A DNA stretch of 64,000 bases from Catonia carolina (lineage: Eukaryota; Arthropoda; Insecta; Hemiptera; Achilidae). The translations under genes were made by a program, and so were the position numbers. The notes under the pieces are model-generated. The model did not search any database and had not been told where the DNA came from. It saw nothing but the letters and a program-made list of their open reading frames with translations. Below are positions 10,579 to 22,274 of this stretch, piece by piece. How positions within the stretch are numbered: position 1 is the stretch's first letter; each line of letters opens with the position of its first letter. Location: contig JAQMRL010000001.1 in the NCBI GenBank assembly GCA_035578175.1, forward strand, positions 438,128,639-438,192,638, in the 5' to 3' direction.

Positions 10579-10925
10579 AAAGTCCAGCCTCTCTTAGTTT
10601 GCTCCTAATGTAAACAAATAATGACGTCACTGAGTATGCGCATTATATAAAAATGTGTACACGCTAATTAAAAAGTAACAACAAAATACTTGCAAAAGTA
10701 TTTAAATACAAAATACTTTTAACAGTATTTTTCTAAATGAAATTGTTAGGCTTACATCATATCATGACTGATGTTTTTAGTACTTTAAGTACCTATAATT
10801 TAAAAAAAAATAGTTAACTTAATAGGAATATGACATCAGTAAAGTCGCAGACTCTAACGTACACCCTTAAATAGGTGGCTTTTGTTTGTTGACAGTAGGA
10901 GCAAACTAAGAACGGCTGAACTGTA
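10579..10925. mobile_element. MITE family A, copy 1
   Basis: A ~345-bp element with inverted ends: AGTCCAGCCTCTCTTAGTTT on the left and GAGCAAACTAAGAACGGCTG near the right. It contains the palindrome TGACGTCA and no coding sequence. Further copies are at 12136, 53244 and 55392-59239. Confidence 0.75.
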
Positions 10926-11170
10926 GTATATCCATCTCATTTTTACCGAGTTTAATGCAAAATTTAATTTGTAACGCTGTTCCACTTTGTGCTAAGCAAA
11001 ATTTTTACTCAACCACTTCTTGCAGGCAATAGTGGACAATGGCATTGTCTACCTAAGGCCCCCCCCACCACCACTTTTTCCGCCAGGAGCCTCACCGCAC
11101 AAGTGGCATCGCATAAGTGGCTGTCTGAAAATTCATTATTGGAACTTTTGAAACAGATCTTGTACAGTAT
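10926..11170. other. Short spacer
   Basis: Between two MITEs; contains a C-run at 11061-11068. Nothing recognised. Confidence 0.35.
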
Positions 11171-11443
11171 TCAGATGAACTAATGTCCCCTATCCGTGGG
11201 AGTGAGAGAATGCATAACGCTCTCACTCGCACAACCCATACGCGCCGTTCCAGTAACATTGTCGTATAATTTTACTCATTGTTTCTGAGCAAGCGTTTAT
11301 GCATGTAGTAAACTAACAAGCAAGATAACGACTGTAGTATGTTTTCAGATTTGGATTATAATGGTAAATACCTTGGAGCGCATGCGTAGTTATGCCATAT
11401 ATCTCCCTCTCACTCGTTCGGCTATGGGACATTAATTCATCTG
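11171..11443. mobile_element. Small inverted-repeat element (MITE-like)
   Basis: TCAGATGAACTAATGTCCCC at the left is mirrored by GGGACATTAATTCATCTGA at the right, with further pairing of about 35 bp in total including the GAGTGAGAG segment. Length 273 bp, no frame. Only one copy was noticed in the window. Confidence 0.6.
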
Positions 11444-11769
11444 ATACCTATACAGATAATGTCATTTATATTTTATTATCTTAATTTTTAAAAAAGCTTC
11501 TACCTAATGTAACAGTAGACTGAATGAAACCTTAATTAAGACTAGGGCTTAGATTGGATTTCCAGAAAAGGTAGATAAAGTAAACTTAGTTTTTTCACAC
11601 GCCAAAAATACTATGCTGAAACCAAAATATTAATAACAAAGTCAGCTGTTATTTTTGTTACCAAAATGTGATAAAATTTTAATGATTTTATTTTTTGTTT
11701 ATTTAAAGTCGAAGCAACAGCTTTGTTTTTTTAGCAACTACGGTGGGTTTTGTCTTGTTATAATTTTCA

Positions 11770-11840
11770 GATCCTAGCAGAGAATAGAACCTGGGACCTC
11801 CATGTTGTAGGTACTGTTCTACCACTGCACTATGGAGACA
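11770..11840 (-). repeat. tRNA-like remnant
   Basis: The minus strand has an A-box-like TAGTGCAGTGGTAGAAC and a B-box-like GGTTCTATTC at tRNA spacing. The T arm is imperfect, so this is more likely a decayed tRNA-derived SINE or pseudogene than a working tRNA. Confidence 0.4.
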
Positions 11841-12135
11841 GCCAATGATCATCTTATTTCAATGACAAGGAAAGTTAAAAAATATAAAAATTTATATTAT
11901 ACTTTTTTATGATTCATTTGTCAATCATTCAATGAAAGGAAGAAGGTTTACTGCCCATCCTCAAGCTTTGTGCAGCTGCGGGATGAAGGGGACAGATGAA
12001 GTACCAGACTGCTGTTACGTCATAACACTCTACTAATCATCTCATTGCTCTTCGCTGGGCAGTAGGCTGCCTAGTGCGGTGACATACGTGGGTGTTGTTT
12101 TCACTATTCGCTGCAGACGGCGACACAGAATATAT
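11841..12135. other. Spacer, nothing recognised
   Basis: About 300 bases with mixed composition and no recognised motif. Confidence 0.35.
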
Positions 12136-12459
12136 GTACAGTCCAGCCTCTCTAAGTTTGCTCCTAATGTAAACAAATAATGACGTCACTGAGCATGCAC
12201 ATTATATAAAAATGTGTACACGCTGATTAAAAAGTATTTAAATACAAACTACTTTTAAAAGTATTTTTCTAAATTAAATTGTTAGGCCTACATCATATCA
12301 TGACTGATGTTTTTAGTACTTTAAGTACTTATAATTTAAAAAATAGTTAACTTAATAGGAATACGACATCCATAAAGTCACAGACTCTAGCGTGCACCCT
12401 GTAGTAGCTGGTTTTGGTTTGTTGACAGTAGGAGCAAACTTAGAGCGGCTGAACTATAG
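12136..12459. mobile_element. MITE family A, copy 2
   Basis: TACAGTCCAGCCTCTCTAAG starts it, and GGAGCAAACTTAGAGCGGCT lies near the right end. Internal sequence closely follows copy 1, including TGACGTCA and GAATACGACATC, with a deletion of about 25 bp in the middle. Confidence 0.75.
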
Positions 12460-12576
12460 TTTGAATAGTACCCTTGACTACTACAAACATAATACAAGTA
12501 AAACGTTACTACTACTAATGCAATCTCTCACAGTAGTAGTGATGTAATGCATACCTCTCAGCTGCAGAAAGCTTGG

Positions 12577-12668
12577 GGACGGGCAGTAAGAAAATTCAGC
12601 CCTAAGGGCTGAATTTGAAGAATCTGAAGAAAATTCAGCCCTAAGGGCTGAATTTTCTTTTACTGCCT
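12577..12668. repeat. Compound palindrome
   Basis: Two copies of the self-complementary block AAATTCAGCCCTAAGGGCTG lie 45 bp apart inside a larger inverted repeat bounded by GGGCAGTAA and TTACTGCC. Single strands could form either two small hairpins or one long one. Confidence 0.7.
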
Positions 12669-13631
12669 GGAGATTTTATAAAAAGTGTGCTGGATAATAG
12701 AGATTTTATTTTTAAGTTTGCTTCTTGTAGATCTTTATAATAATTTTTAAATGTAGATTAGATAGCATATTTTTTTAAGACTGAATGTAATAATGAATTT
12801 TGTAGATTATATATTTTATAACAAATATTATTTTAAATTGAAAGCTTCTTTACACAAAGGTAATGTGAGGTATACAGATCTATCTTGCATAAAATGTTAA
12901 TCTTTTACATTTATATAAATCTGAATGTTTGTAGTTTTGTCCGGAAATTTTAACCCTTGAGAAGGCCTCGGTGCGAAAAAATGATTAGAATTTTTTTTGT
13001 TCATCGCCCTCTGAAACCCCCCCCCCCAGGCTCAAAAAACTTATAAACTGTATAATTCCTTAACAGCTGGAAATATCAAGCTCGGATCTTTTTTAATAGA
13101 TTTCTCGGCCCAGAAAACATAAATGTTTGTTATCCTAAAGACTTTTTAATTACTTCCTGCTTTTCGCACGGTTAGTTGCATGTTTTGTGTTCAATGGGTA
13201 GTGATAAAAACAATTTATATATTTTGTTGCCAACTAGACAAACTACAAATCTATATATTTAAAACGCAAAATCACTTCCAATGTATTTTAAATGGGAATT
13301 CTCTAAACTTTTAAATACAGAGTTCTACCAAACGGATTTTTATAATTTTTTCATGATTTTAAAGAGTATTCTTTCCTGATTCGGTAAAAAGTTCTAAACT
13401 TGAAATTCATGCTAAATTCGAGCTTCATTTTACGAAATGAAAAAGAACAAAATATATTGTTTACAACGAATAGCTCTGTAATACCGTACAGCGGGTCTCC
13501 CACATAATGAACACTAATGAATATATGAACACAATACAATATCATAAGGAAAGTCATGGTTAATTTCATTGAAATTCAATGGTAAGTGTTTCATATAAGG
13601 CCTTTGATAATAAAATATTTATGAAAATTTG
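12669..13631. other. Intergenic stretch, nothing recognised
   Basis: AT-rich, with a C-run at 13018-13027. The open frame at 13351-13569 (minus) has no recognisable motif. Confidence 0.35.
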
Positions 13632-13736
13632 TGTTGTTGTTTAGGTCAACAGCCAAAAGGCTGGTTGGAACCTATAGAGGTTTAACTAAGTAAAAATGAG
13701 GAGTGAGGTGGTTTACTATTGCCGTTTCCCTTATCT
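13632..13736 (-). repeat. Dispersed repeat with CAA tail, 3' fragment
   Basis: The minus strand matches the 3' part of the repeat seen at 59674-60415: GGTTTACTTAG-like block, CCTATAGGTTCCAACCAGCC, CTTTTGGCTGTTGACC and a tail rich in CAA. Confidence 0.6.
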
Positions 13737-13746
13737 GCATCTTATT

Positions 13747-13775
13747 GTGCGAATTTATTCGCACGGGTCCACTAG
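13747..13775 (+). mobile_element. Possible Helitron 3' end
   Basis: A perfect 8-bp hairpin, GTGCGAATTTATTCGCAC, is followed by seven bases and CTAG then T. A hairpin just before CTRR is the 3' mark of Helitrons. No 5' end was identified, so this may be only a fragment. A similar CTAGT context is repeated at 13899-13904. Confidence 0.4.
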
Positions 13776-13904
13776 TATTGTTTATAGTTTAAATGCTTTC
13801 ACTAATCATTAAATATTTATGAACCTTCAAGTTCTTATATTTAATTAACATAATCTCATTACGATTTTCAAACACAAGTTGCGAAGTGCACGGGTTCTAC
13901 TAGT

Positions 13905-14592
13905 ATTGTAATAAATTTGAAATTGTTACAATTTTAAAAAACCAATTACCAAAACTAAAAACCAAACTTTATTACAAGAGTAGATATTTAATTTTAAATT
14001 AATTACTCGATTTGGCTTAGTTGTTAGCGGCAGCTATTCAGGTGAAATAGGTGAAGAGCCATTTCACCTATTTTCTGGTTAGTATCAAGATTATTTCTCT
14101 CACAAAATAAGTGTAATTTCTATTAAAATTGTGTTCTGTTTTACAATGAAGAAGTATCGTGTAAAATATTACATAAAATTATATTATTGTATCTGCTTAG
14201 AGCTCTTTTTAATGTTATAAATAGCCCTTGTATATTTTGGACTTTTTTGTTCATTATAACAAAATAAAAATCATTTCTGGTTTTGCAAGATCAAATAATT
14301 TGCTTTAAAGATCGTTACATTTTATAAAACTTAATAGACTATTAGTCGGCCATGTCCACTTTCAAAGTGAGTTCCCTCTCTTAGAAAAACTGATGACGAC
14401 AACAACCCCTATTCACATGAATATATTGACCAATCAGATAAAAACAAAACATCCCCTCTTTACTTTTAAACTCCATTAAACTAGAAGAACCCCAAAATTC
14501 TCACTATTTAGGACACCATGCGATTTTAAGCGAACAAAGGAAATTAAGCTATCTTGGCTCTATTGTTAAAAATATAATCTAAAATTATAAAG
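13905..14592. other. Intergenic stretch, nothing recognised
   Basis: AT-rich sequence without motif, ending at the target duplication of the next element. A short inverted pair (GGTGAAATAGGTG and CATTTCACCTATT) lies at about 14040-14074. Confidence 0.35.
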
Positions 14593-14679
14593 TTACCAAG
14601 TTAAAAATAAATCTATATAATGAATTTATGTAATAAATTTCACTAACCTTCTTTCTTTTTAAACTGCGTCAACTTTTAT

Positions 14680-14733
14680 CTTTACATACACGTGTTTCGG
14701 TGGATCCTCCATCATCAGAGTAAATAACATAAT
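14680..14733 (-). ncRNA. Hammerhead-like motif with damaged helix II
   Basis: Minus strand: CTGATGA, T, GGAGGATCCACC, GAAA, CACGTG, TA. One base change (GGTGG to GGAGG) breaks a helix II pair. Confidence 0.5.
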
Positions 14734-14876
14734 TGAAACTAAAAAAATGTTTTTATTTATTTAAAATGTATAGAAGATGATACATCTTCAGTCATTTGTA
14801 TAAATTTTATACAAATGACTGAAGATGAAAAGTTGACGCAGTTTAAAAAGAAAGAAGGTTAGTGAAATTTATTATA

Positions 14877-15887
14877 CAGGGTGATTCATGAAGTTCTCCC
14901 CCCACTTCTACAGCACATTGTACTAGTAAAAATAATGAAAAAATGTTATATAAACATAGGTCCGAAAACGCTTCGTTAGCGAGTTACAGCTAGCGAAAGT
15001 TTCGCCTGGATTTCAGTTCACCAGGTGAAATGAGGTCTTCCTGGAATTGTGGTAAGGTAGATTAAGGGGCAAATTCAATCATTTCTTATGGTTTTTGATC
15101 TGATAAATTGAATAAAACAGGTCCCAGAACTGTAAGTTAAATAGTTTTTGAGAAAACCAGTGTCAAATGCAAAAAATGGAGTGAAAATCACATTTTTTCA
15201 TCTTTGGGCAAGAATAACTTTGTTATTTCACCAAGAAACAGTTAAAAATTTTCAATAAAAAATGTAGAAAATTTTATTCTGAACAAACCGGTGTAAATAA
15301 AGTACACAGAAAGCGAATAGTTTTTGAGAAAACCAGTGTCAAATGCAAAAAAATGGAGTGAAAAAAACACATTTTTTCATTTTAGTTTTTCCGGTTAATT
15401 TTACTTTGTACTCTTATGAATAAAAACTCATTTAATCAAACATCTATTCGCTTTCTGTGTACTTAATTTACACCGGTTTGTTCAGAATAAAATTTTCTAC
15501 ATGTTTTATTGAAAAATTTTAACTGTTTCTTGGTGAAATAACACAGTTATCCTTGCCCAAAGATGAAAAAATAAGTTTTTCACTCCATTTTTTGCATTTG
15601 ACACTGGTTTTCTTAAAAACTATTTAACTTACAGATCTGGGACCTGTTTTATTCAATTTATCAGATCAAAAACCATAAGAAATGATTGAATTTGCCCCTT
15701 AATCTACCTTACCACAATTCCAGGAAGACCTCATTTCACCTGGTGAACTGAAATCCAGGCGAAACTTTCGCTAGCTGTAACTCGCTAACGAAGCGTTTTC
15801 GGACCTATGTTTATATAACATTTTTTCATTATTTTTACTAGTACAATGTGCTGTAGAAGTGGGGGGAGAACTTCATGAATCACCCTG
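14877..15887. mobile_element. 1011-bp foldback element, copy 1
   Basis: CAGGGTGATTCATGAAGTTC at the left is mirrored exactly at the right. The arms of about 500 bp are near-perfect inverted copies, with TA on both sides. No transposase frame is present. The terminal CAGGGTGATTC resembles the ends of IS630/mariner-type elements elsewhere in the window. Confidence 0.85.
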
Positions 15888-15925
15888 TATAAATTCATTA
15901 TATAAAACAGAATTACCAAGTTAAA

Positions 15926-16205
15926 TACGAAAAATTTAGTAATTTTAGGAATAAACCTCTACTTACAGTCAATTGTTCAAAATTAAACTATCAACCAAAA
16001 CTAAATATAAATTTTTAAAATATTAAGAATAATATTAAATAATCTGAGAAAATAAAATTCAACCACATTTTATTACAAAGAACTTGTTATTAAACAGACA
16101 GAAGTCAAAATATTTCAAAAGTATTATATTCAGTTTATTAAGATATATTTGGTTACCAACAAGACAAAACATTATAAGAATAATGTTAATTAAACTCAAA
16201 AATCT
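15926..16205. other. Spacer, nothing recognised
   Basis: AT-rich; no motif. Confidence 0.35.
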
Positions 16206-16387
16206 ACCGGCCGCGTTGGCGATGTTGGTAACGTGCTCGCCTCTCATCACGCGGTCTTGGGTTCGAATCCCACTCGGGCATGGCATTTTTTCATATGTTA
16301 CAAAAAATTCATTTCATCCTTCACCGTCTGCATTAGCAGCAATTTGCAAAACAGTCGGACGTTAAACCAAAAAAAAAAAAAAAAAAA
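16206..16387 (+). repeat. tRNA-derived SINE, family 1, copy 1
   Basis: The head has an A box (GTTGGCGATGTTGGTAACG) and B box (GGGTTCGAATCCCA) at tRNA spacing. The body contains GGCATTTTTTCATATGTTAC and ends in an 18-base A-tail. A target duplication TCAAAATCTACC (left copy has one extra A) flanks it. Confidence 0.85.
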
Positions 16388-16830
16388 TCAAAATCTACCA
16401 GGAAAAATATTCTAATAAATATAGACTAACAATTTAAAAGACTGAAATTATTACTGTAACGTTTTAATTAAGGAAAATTAATTTTATTAAAGACTGATTT
16501 GAGAGGCGTGTAATTATTTATAAATAACAGATATAATTTAAGATTTCATCTGAAAATGTTAACCTTAATACATTAATAAGCTTAACTTATGTACATGGCA
16601 GCTTCTGGTTTGTATACATCATAATTTTTCAGGTAACTGAATGATTGGGGATAATAATTTATGATGTGTTATATTTAATTTGTTTTATTTTATTAAGAAA
16701 ATAAAAGTATAAGGTGTGATATTACTGTTTTTTTTTTGCCCTATTTCATCGTTACCAAATTTTACTTTTGCCAGAAATTTTGTTATTGGCTACCACTGGC
16801 ATGTGCAGTATTAATTGTACTTTTTCTTTT
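16388..16830. other. Intergenic stretch, nothing recognised
   Basis: No frame or repeat end. Confidence 0.35.
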
Positions 16831-17333
16831 TTTTACTTTCTCTTGCCTATATGTTTATTATAGGAAGGCAAGTATTGTTTTCATGTAGATTTTTCGAAAT
16901 CGAGTTTTCACCGGATCTGCACGTTTTCAGACCCCCTGAACCCAAAAAACATGTTTTTAGCGATTGGTCTGTGTGTGTGTGTGTGTGTATATTATAAAGA
17001 ATATATAATTATATAAAACAAAAATAAAATTATATATTATAAAACAGTGTATATTATAAATTTTATAGGAAATAAAAAGATTTACAACTTTTATTTAAAG
17101 CATTTTTCTCAACAGAGCCTAGTTTAGCGTGAAAGAGTGATTTTCCGTATTTTTAAGCCAAACTGAGTTCGATTTTCATTTTGCGTCTTTCACTCATGAT
17201 TAAAATAAGGTTATGTTTTTGAGGTTAGTTTTTTATATTTCTAATGTTTTATTACTAATGTTAGGTTATATTGTTAATTATTTGCATTGGCAAGAGAAAG
17301 TTGTGTGAGTGTTTCTCACCATATTTTTGTATA
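16831..17333 (+). mobile_element. DINE-like repeat with internal deletion
   Basis: 5' end TTTTACTTTCTCTTGCC, TG microsatellite at 16971-16988, then a jump to the 3' part, subterminal GGCAAGAGAAAGT and the 3' hairpin region (GTGTGAGTGTTTCTCAC, one mismatch). Confidence 0.7.
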
Positions 17334-17724
17334 ATGGTATAACACGATTTTATTTTACGTACTATTTTATACTATTTTACTTACTTACTATTTACTTACT
17401 TTATTTTTACTTACTATTTTATCTTACTTAATTTTATTTTCTAACACGAAAATAAAATAACGTTCCTATTCATGTGATATAAGCAACTGTCAGACCTCAC
17501 GGCACAGCATTGCGCCCGGTGACGTCACACATTGGCTAGCTCCCACCACTTTTATTATTTGTGTGGGAGTGAACAACCTTTTCTCTGTAAAAACCTTGAG
17601 TCCAGTCGTCTACCACCTGATAGAAAGTTGTTTTGCATTAGGATTACAGTAGTTTGCTTTATTTCTTCCTTTGTGTGGTGGGCTGAAAAATTCCAGTTTT
17701 ATAACCATAACATTTATATAATTA
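17334..17724. other. Intergenic stretch, nothing recognised
   Basis: Contains repeated TTTACTTAC units at 17370-17440 (simple-sequence drift) and a TGACGTCA at 17520. No gene recognised. Confidence 0.35.
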
Positions 17725-18108
17725 TCGTTGACTTTTCGAAATTGAGGTTTCACTGAATATACACGTTTTCAGACCCCCTAAACCCAAAAAAAACTTTTTA
17801 GCGATTAGTCTGTGTGTGTGTGTGAACAAAATGTCTCAAGAACGGAACATCGTACGAAGTTGAAACTTTATAAACTTAACTTAGGTACTATACTAGAGGA
17901 CCGACACGAACTTTCATCAAAATCGGCCAACCGGAAGTAGTAGTTTTTAAAATTTTTAACTTTTTATGATTTCCTCAAAACCGGCTCCTACAATTTTTTT
18001 AAAATCGCCTCATTTACTATATTTGTTATCCTCTACATAATACGGTAGGCGCCATATCTACTGAAATTCTTGGGGAGGCTGCGCTGTCGTAGAAAATTTT
18101 TTTTTTAA
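17725..18108 (+). mobile_element. DINE-like repeat, both ends truncated
   Basis: Starts at GACTTTTCGAAATTGAGGTT, includes the TG microsatellite and the AAAATCGGCCAACCGGAAGT block, and stops after the GAAATTCTTGGGGAGGCTG block. Confidence 0.65.
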
Positions 18109-18596
18109 AAACAAAGTTAACCAAATATACAACTTTGGGTATATTGTGTCATACTTTGGCTTTGAGATTTCTACTGAGAAAGGTCTGTATTAAGTACGTG
18201 CAGTATGGCGAAGATTATAAATTATTCACTTTTATACTGTTCGCAATTTACGGCGGCATGTAGGGAGGGTAGCGGGACGGAGAGCGAATGTGTTGCGTCG
18301 GCCGTTCCCCTCAACCATGGCATTCTCTAATTACAGTCGGAAGTACTGGAGTGGGGGTAATGACGTCAGCAGTCTTGATTACTGACGTGGCGCTGTCTAC
18401 ACACTGTCTTATTCGCATATTTTAGTATGTGTTTACAATTTAGTGAGACTAGTCGTTTGGTGTTATTCTATTTCATGATACAGTACAGTTTTTATTAAAT
18501 CATTCTTCATCATTCGTGTTGAAATTCATCAGAATAATTGTAGATTTCATTAATGCTATAAATAATTGTAAGTATTCAGTTGTTAAGAATTTTAAA
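18109..18596. other. Intergenic stretch before THAP remnant
   Basis: A GC-richer patch (18240-18430) with two TGACGTCA-related sites. It could be the old 5' flank of the THAP frame; no promoter element is certain. Confidence 0.3.
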
Positions 18597-18907
18597 ATGC
18601 CGTATCATTGTTGTGTGCCTCAATGCGAAAGTAATTTGGCTTCTTCAAAAGAAAAGTACATCTCAATGTTTAAGTTTCCGAAAGAGAAAGATTCTTTTGA
18701 GAAATGGAAACGGGTTATACCTAGGACTGATTAGACTCCTAATGCTAATACCCATGTTTGCGTTAAACATTTCGATTCCAGATTTATTGTAACTAGAGAA
18801 CGCCATGCCTCAACTCATTTCAATCAGTGCACGGTGTTCAAGCGCATTAGTGACAATACGCGGTACGGTAGGGCACTCTGCCGGCTAATTTCGTTCACTA
18901 CACTCTA
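18597..18907 (+). pseudogene. THAP zinc-finger domain protein remnant
   Basis: ATG at 18597 begins MPYHCCVPQCESN, the C-x4-C start of a THAP domain, followed by MFKFPKEK and FEKWKRVIP. A TAG at 18732-18734 sits where THAP domains usually have Trp (one base from TGG). In the same frame the text continues TPNANTHVCVKHFDSRF, which completes the C2CH zinc ligands (Cys and His). THAP domains bind DNA in transcription factors and in P-type transposases. The frame ends at a stop near 18905 with no further domain. It is either a dead gene fragment or a transposon piece. Confidence 0.65.
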
Positions 18908-19685
18908 ACACGCTCATTTTTCATCAAAATATTACTTTCGGTTCCTAATGGATCTTATTTTATTATACTAAAAATGTTATTATTATACTCTGGAATTTAT
19001 ATAAGATACGCTCGTACAAAGTTAGACGTTTAAATCTCATCGCATTTTTTGCGTATCACGTAGGCTAATATAACTTCTTTTCCAAGATTACATAATATGC
19101 GTTTTATTATTTTGTTATAAAATATAAAATCGTATCTGTAATTTGATGTATGTAGGGCAGAAAAATAAATAATAAACGAGCTTGAAAAAATCACTTTTTG
19201 AAGGGAAATCAAAAATAGATCATCGTGTCTGGTGTCTCCTTCCTGTTAATATTCCAAGAAGCTGAATCAATTTTAATAGTTGTGAATTTTATACGAAACA
19301 TACAACAAATTTTAGAAATCAACTACGCACGCACAGTATCAGTTGTATGACATTTTAACAAAAAGAACCGTATAGTAAATATAACAATGAGGTTATGACG
19401 TACCTTTCTTTTGGGCCTGACAAAACTTATGGTAGGTACATCATTTAGGAAAAAACTTATTGCCTATTACCCTAAAATGAATCGCAGACATTTTGTGCGC
19501 GCGAAACTAATTTCGACGGCGTGCGGCTTTCGAAAGCGACACAAATGTCAAAACTATTACCGCATGAACAGAACACAATGAGTAGTGAGTACTACTTTAG
19601 AGGCAGCCTGTATCAGGCTACGACGCTGTGGTGGAGGAGCTACTTACTGCGCATGTGCGGCCCGCATGCCACCGTTGTTGGTTAT
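18908..19685. other. Intergenic stretch, nothing recognised
   Basis: No coding or repeat signature recognised; the minus frame at 19030-19212 has none either. Confidence 0.3.
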
Positions 19686-20632
19686 ATAGGGTGATTCAAA
19701 AAGAGTGCCGGTTTTTAAACGGCTGGTAAATTTTTGTTTATCGGTTGGCAACATTGTTTGACCTCATTTCTATTTCGGAGAACATTCCGATTGACGATTC
19801 AGTTGTAGTTTCTCTTGTTCGCAGTGTAATACTCTCGCAGTCTCTGTCTAATCATGGAGAAGTTTACTATTGCGCAACGAGTGTTAATCGTCAAAACATT
19901 TTACCAGAGTGGAGAGAGTTATGCGGCTACTGTCAGGCTACTTCGCGGTACTCTAGGACGTATGAAGCACCGAATGAATCAACAGTTCGCAGGCTCATGA
20001 AAAAGTTTTTTGAGACGGGTTCAACAGTCGACCTTAAAAGTTCTGGACGTTGTCGTTCTGGCCGAACTGAGCAGAACGTTGCGTTGGTTCGTGACAGTGT
20101 GGCTGTTAGCCCAGCAAAATCAATACGCCGCCGTTCTCAACAATTGGGTTTAAGATGTTCTTCTGTACGGAGAATTCTTCGGTACGATCTCCAATATCAC
20201 CCGTATAAAATTCAGTTGACGCAACATTTGAAACTGGCAGACCACCAGAAGAGACGACAGTTTGTTGACTGGGTATTGAGAAAACGGCAGGATGATGACA
20301 CCTTCGCAAACAAAATCATTTTCAGTGATGAGGCGCACTTCCACTTAAACGGTTTTGTTAATAAACAGAACTGCCGTATGTGGGGTTTAGAAAACCCCAC
20401 ATACGGAAACTTGTCCCACATAGTCGAAACTTGTCGTGCAGTAATATCCAATTTCATGGACAGAGTTGATGCGTGCCAGCGCAGTAGAGGAGGACACATG
20501 CATGACATCATTTTTCATACATAAAATCGGAAGGTAAGATGAACTTGTTGATGTATTTATTTTCAGTTTTTCAATAAAATAAATCTCTTAATTTGATATA
20601 TCAAAACCGGCGCTCTTTTTGAATCACCCTAT
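19686..20632 (+). mobile_element. IS630/mariner-type element, internally deleted
   Basis: TAGGGTGATTCAAAAAGAGT at the left and CTCTTTTTGAATCACCCTA at the right are inverted ends flanked by TA. Length 0.95 kb, shorter than an autonomous copy because the catalytic centre is deleted. Confidence 0.8.
19745..20524 (+). pseudogene. Transposase with deleted catalytic core
   Basis: The frame (first ATG after a TTG) includes a helix-turn-helix region (ESTVRRLMKKFFETGS, then RRSQQLGLRCSSVRRIL) and the first catalytic Asp in IIFSDEAHFHLNGFVN. After CRMWGLENPTYG it jumps to the C-terminal end (CRAVISNFMDRVDAC, GGHMHDI), losing the second and third Asp. The early part (residues 40-70) looks out of frame relative to related proteins. 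The join keeps the reading frame open, so a truncated DNA-binding protein is possible but not shown. Confidence 0.7.
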
Positions 20633-20689
20633 ATTTATACCAGGGTATCGATGATCAACTCAAAAGTGCTTATGTACCAGAGCCGTTGT

Positions 20690-20925
20690 CTCGTATTCAA
20701 CGACTCTGTATTGGTAACGCGCTATAAGTTGACGATTGCGCTTATCATGCGGTGGGAGGACAGTATACTTACTAATCTATCCTACTTACATCGGCCAACC
20801 AGAAAGCATAAGACAAGCATATCAAGCGTGTAACTCAAAATGTAACCAACACGAACACTTAAGTAATAAAATTCACTTCATCACCCCTAACACTAAATTA
20901 ATAAGGAGTCATGTAATTATTTAAA
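20690..20925 (-). repeat. Dispersed repeat matching 722-945
   Basis: Reverse complement of the repeat near the left end of the window, sharing TCCTACTTACATCGGCCAAC. No coding content recognised. Confidence 0.55.
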
Positions 20926-20932
20926 GAAAGTG

Positions 20933-21466
20933 AGGATCTTCTCTGTTATATGCCTACCACTATTAACTCCAGTTCCCCTTGTGCCATAGTTCTCCCTATG
21001 TTGAATGAAGGTTCGCACTACACAGCACGTGTTCTTCTCACATGCGGTCAATATGGAGTGTATGCACGCACACAACCACTGAGCATAAAAATGAAACATT
21101 TCTGTTTTATTTGTTTTCATTTTCAATTTATGTTTACATTTTTATTTTTACACATAATAAAATGCAATAAATTAAGTTATACATAATACATAAATATACT
21201 AATCGTTATAAATATAGTAGGCTTAATATAAAAATAAATATAAATACGTTAGGTAGGCCTACTTAATAATAATAATAATTACTTAATTAATAATAATAAA
21301 TCTTAATCCGGTACTAACAGGACGACGGTTGAATAGCGAATAACCATTCATGGCTTCATACTAGATTGCATACCACCAACTCATACCATGCAGTATGACG
21401 TAGTAGTGGCAGACCACAAGGGGAACTGGAGTTAATAATGGTAGGCATATAACAGAGAAGATCCTT
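20933..21466. mobile_element. MITE with ~53-bp terminal inverted repeats
   Basis: GGATCTTCTCTGTTATATGC at the left is mirrored by GCATATAACAGAGAAGATCC at the right, and pairing extends through the block AACTCCAGTTCCCCTTGTG. The 534-bp interior has no transposase. Confidence 0.75.
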
Positions 21467-21469
21467 TTT

Positions 21470-21795
21470 TTTTGTAATTCCTAATATGTGTACGTTGCAA
21501 TCTGTTCAATGCAGAACAATAAGCAACCCCATGACCCAATGAGATGAGGATGATGTGTATGACGTGTAAATGAGGTTAGTCTTGTACAGACTCAGGCCGA
21601 CCATTCCTGAGAGAGTATGGTTAATTGAACCCCAACCATCAAAGACCACCGGTAACCACTGTCTAGTATTCAAATTCGTATAAAAGTAACTACCTTTACT
21701 AGGATTTGAACCAGGAACCTTCGTCTCCGAAAATCAACTGTTAAACAGATTTGGCGACGACTTTACCTCTAGACCAACCCGGTGGGTTTCCGTAC
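21470..21795 (-). repeat. tRNA-derived SINE, family 2, copy 1
   Basis: Minus strand: A box GGTTGGTCTAGAGGTAAAG and B box GGTTCAAATCC, then a ~230-bp body shared with 32823-33153. The shared body includes TCAGGAATGGTCGACCTGAG-like sequence. Confidence 0.75.
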
Positions 21796-22240
21796 AGCAA
21801 TGACTGAAATTTGATAAATATAATAGTTCTTGGCGCCAAACCGCAATACTCTGACGTCATCAGCGTAGCTTGCAGGCTTGGTTAAAGTTTATATTGTTTT
21901 GGTTTGTGTTCTGGTGGCAACTCGTCACTTAACAAGTTCTTAACCTATGAATTTTGTTTCGTGCTCGTATGAATTTTAGGATTTTGTAGTTTGAAGAGAT
22001 GATAAATTTGTAGATTAAGAGATCTTCAATCAGTGAATTTACAAGTAAGATTGGAATATACTTTCACTTGTCGTAGTTTATCATACTTATTTTAGTACGT
22101 ACGCTTTAACGTAAACTGTATAGCAATAATTAACATAAGGTACACATGACAAGTAGCATTAATTTACGTTGAAATTCATTTATGTATTTAATTAAAAAAT
22201 TTAACAGATTCATTTTTAATTTTCGTAATTATAACAAAAT
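21796..22240. other. Intergenic stretch, nothing recognised
   Basis: One TGACGTCA at 21852. No other signal. Confidence 0.3.
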
Positions 22241-22274
22241 ATGTAAAACAACAAAGGGAGTCGTGGAATTGTGT

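Larger units (their letters stand above)
14606..15912. mobile_element. Penelope-derived foldback with hammerhead-like motif, split by a 1-kb foldback
   Basis: Perfect 13-bp target duplication TTACCAAGTTAAA at 14593-14605 and 15913-15925. The element has mirrored termini (TTTCACTAACCTTCTTTCTT and its inverse) and one hammerhead-like motif on the minus strand. Its right arm is cut at TA by the foldback element at 14877-15887. Confidence 0.75.

Noticed and set aside
16206..16290. Functional tRNA gene
   Set aside because: Head is followed by a SINE body, A-tail and target duplication; the acceptor stem is not closed.
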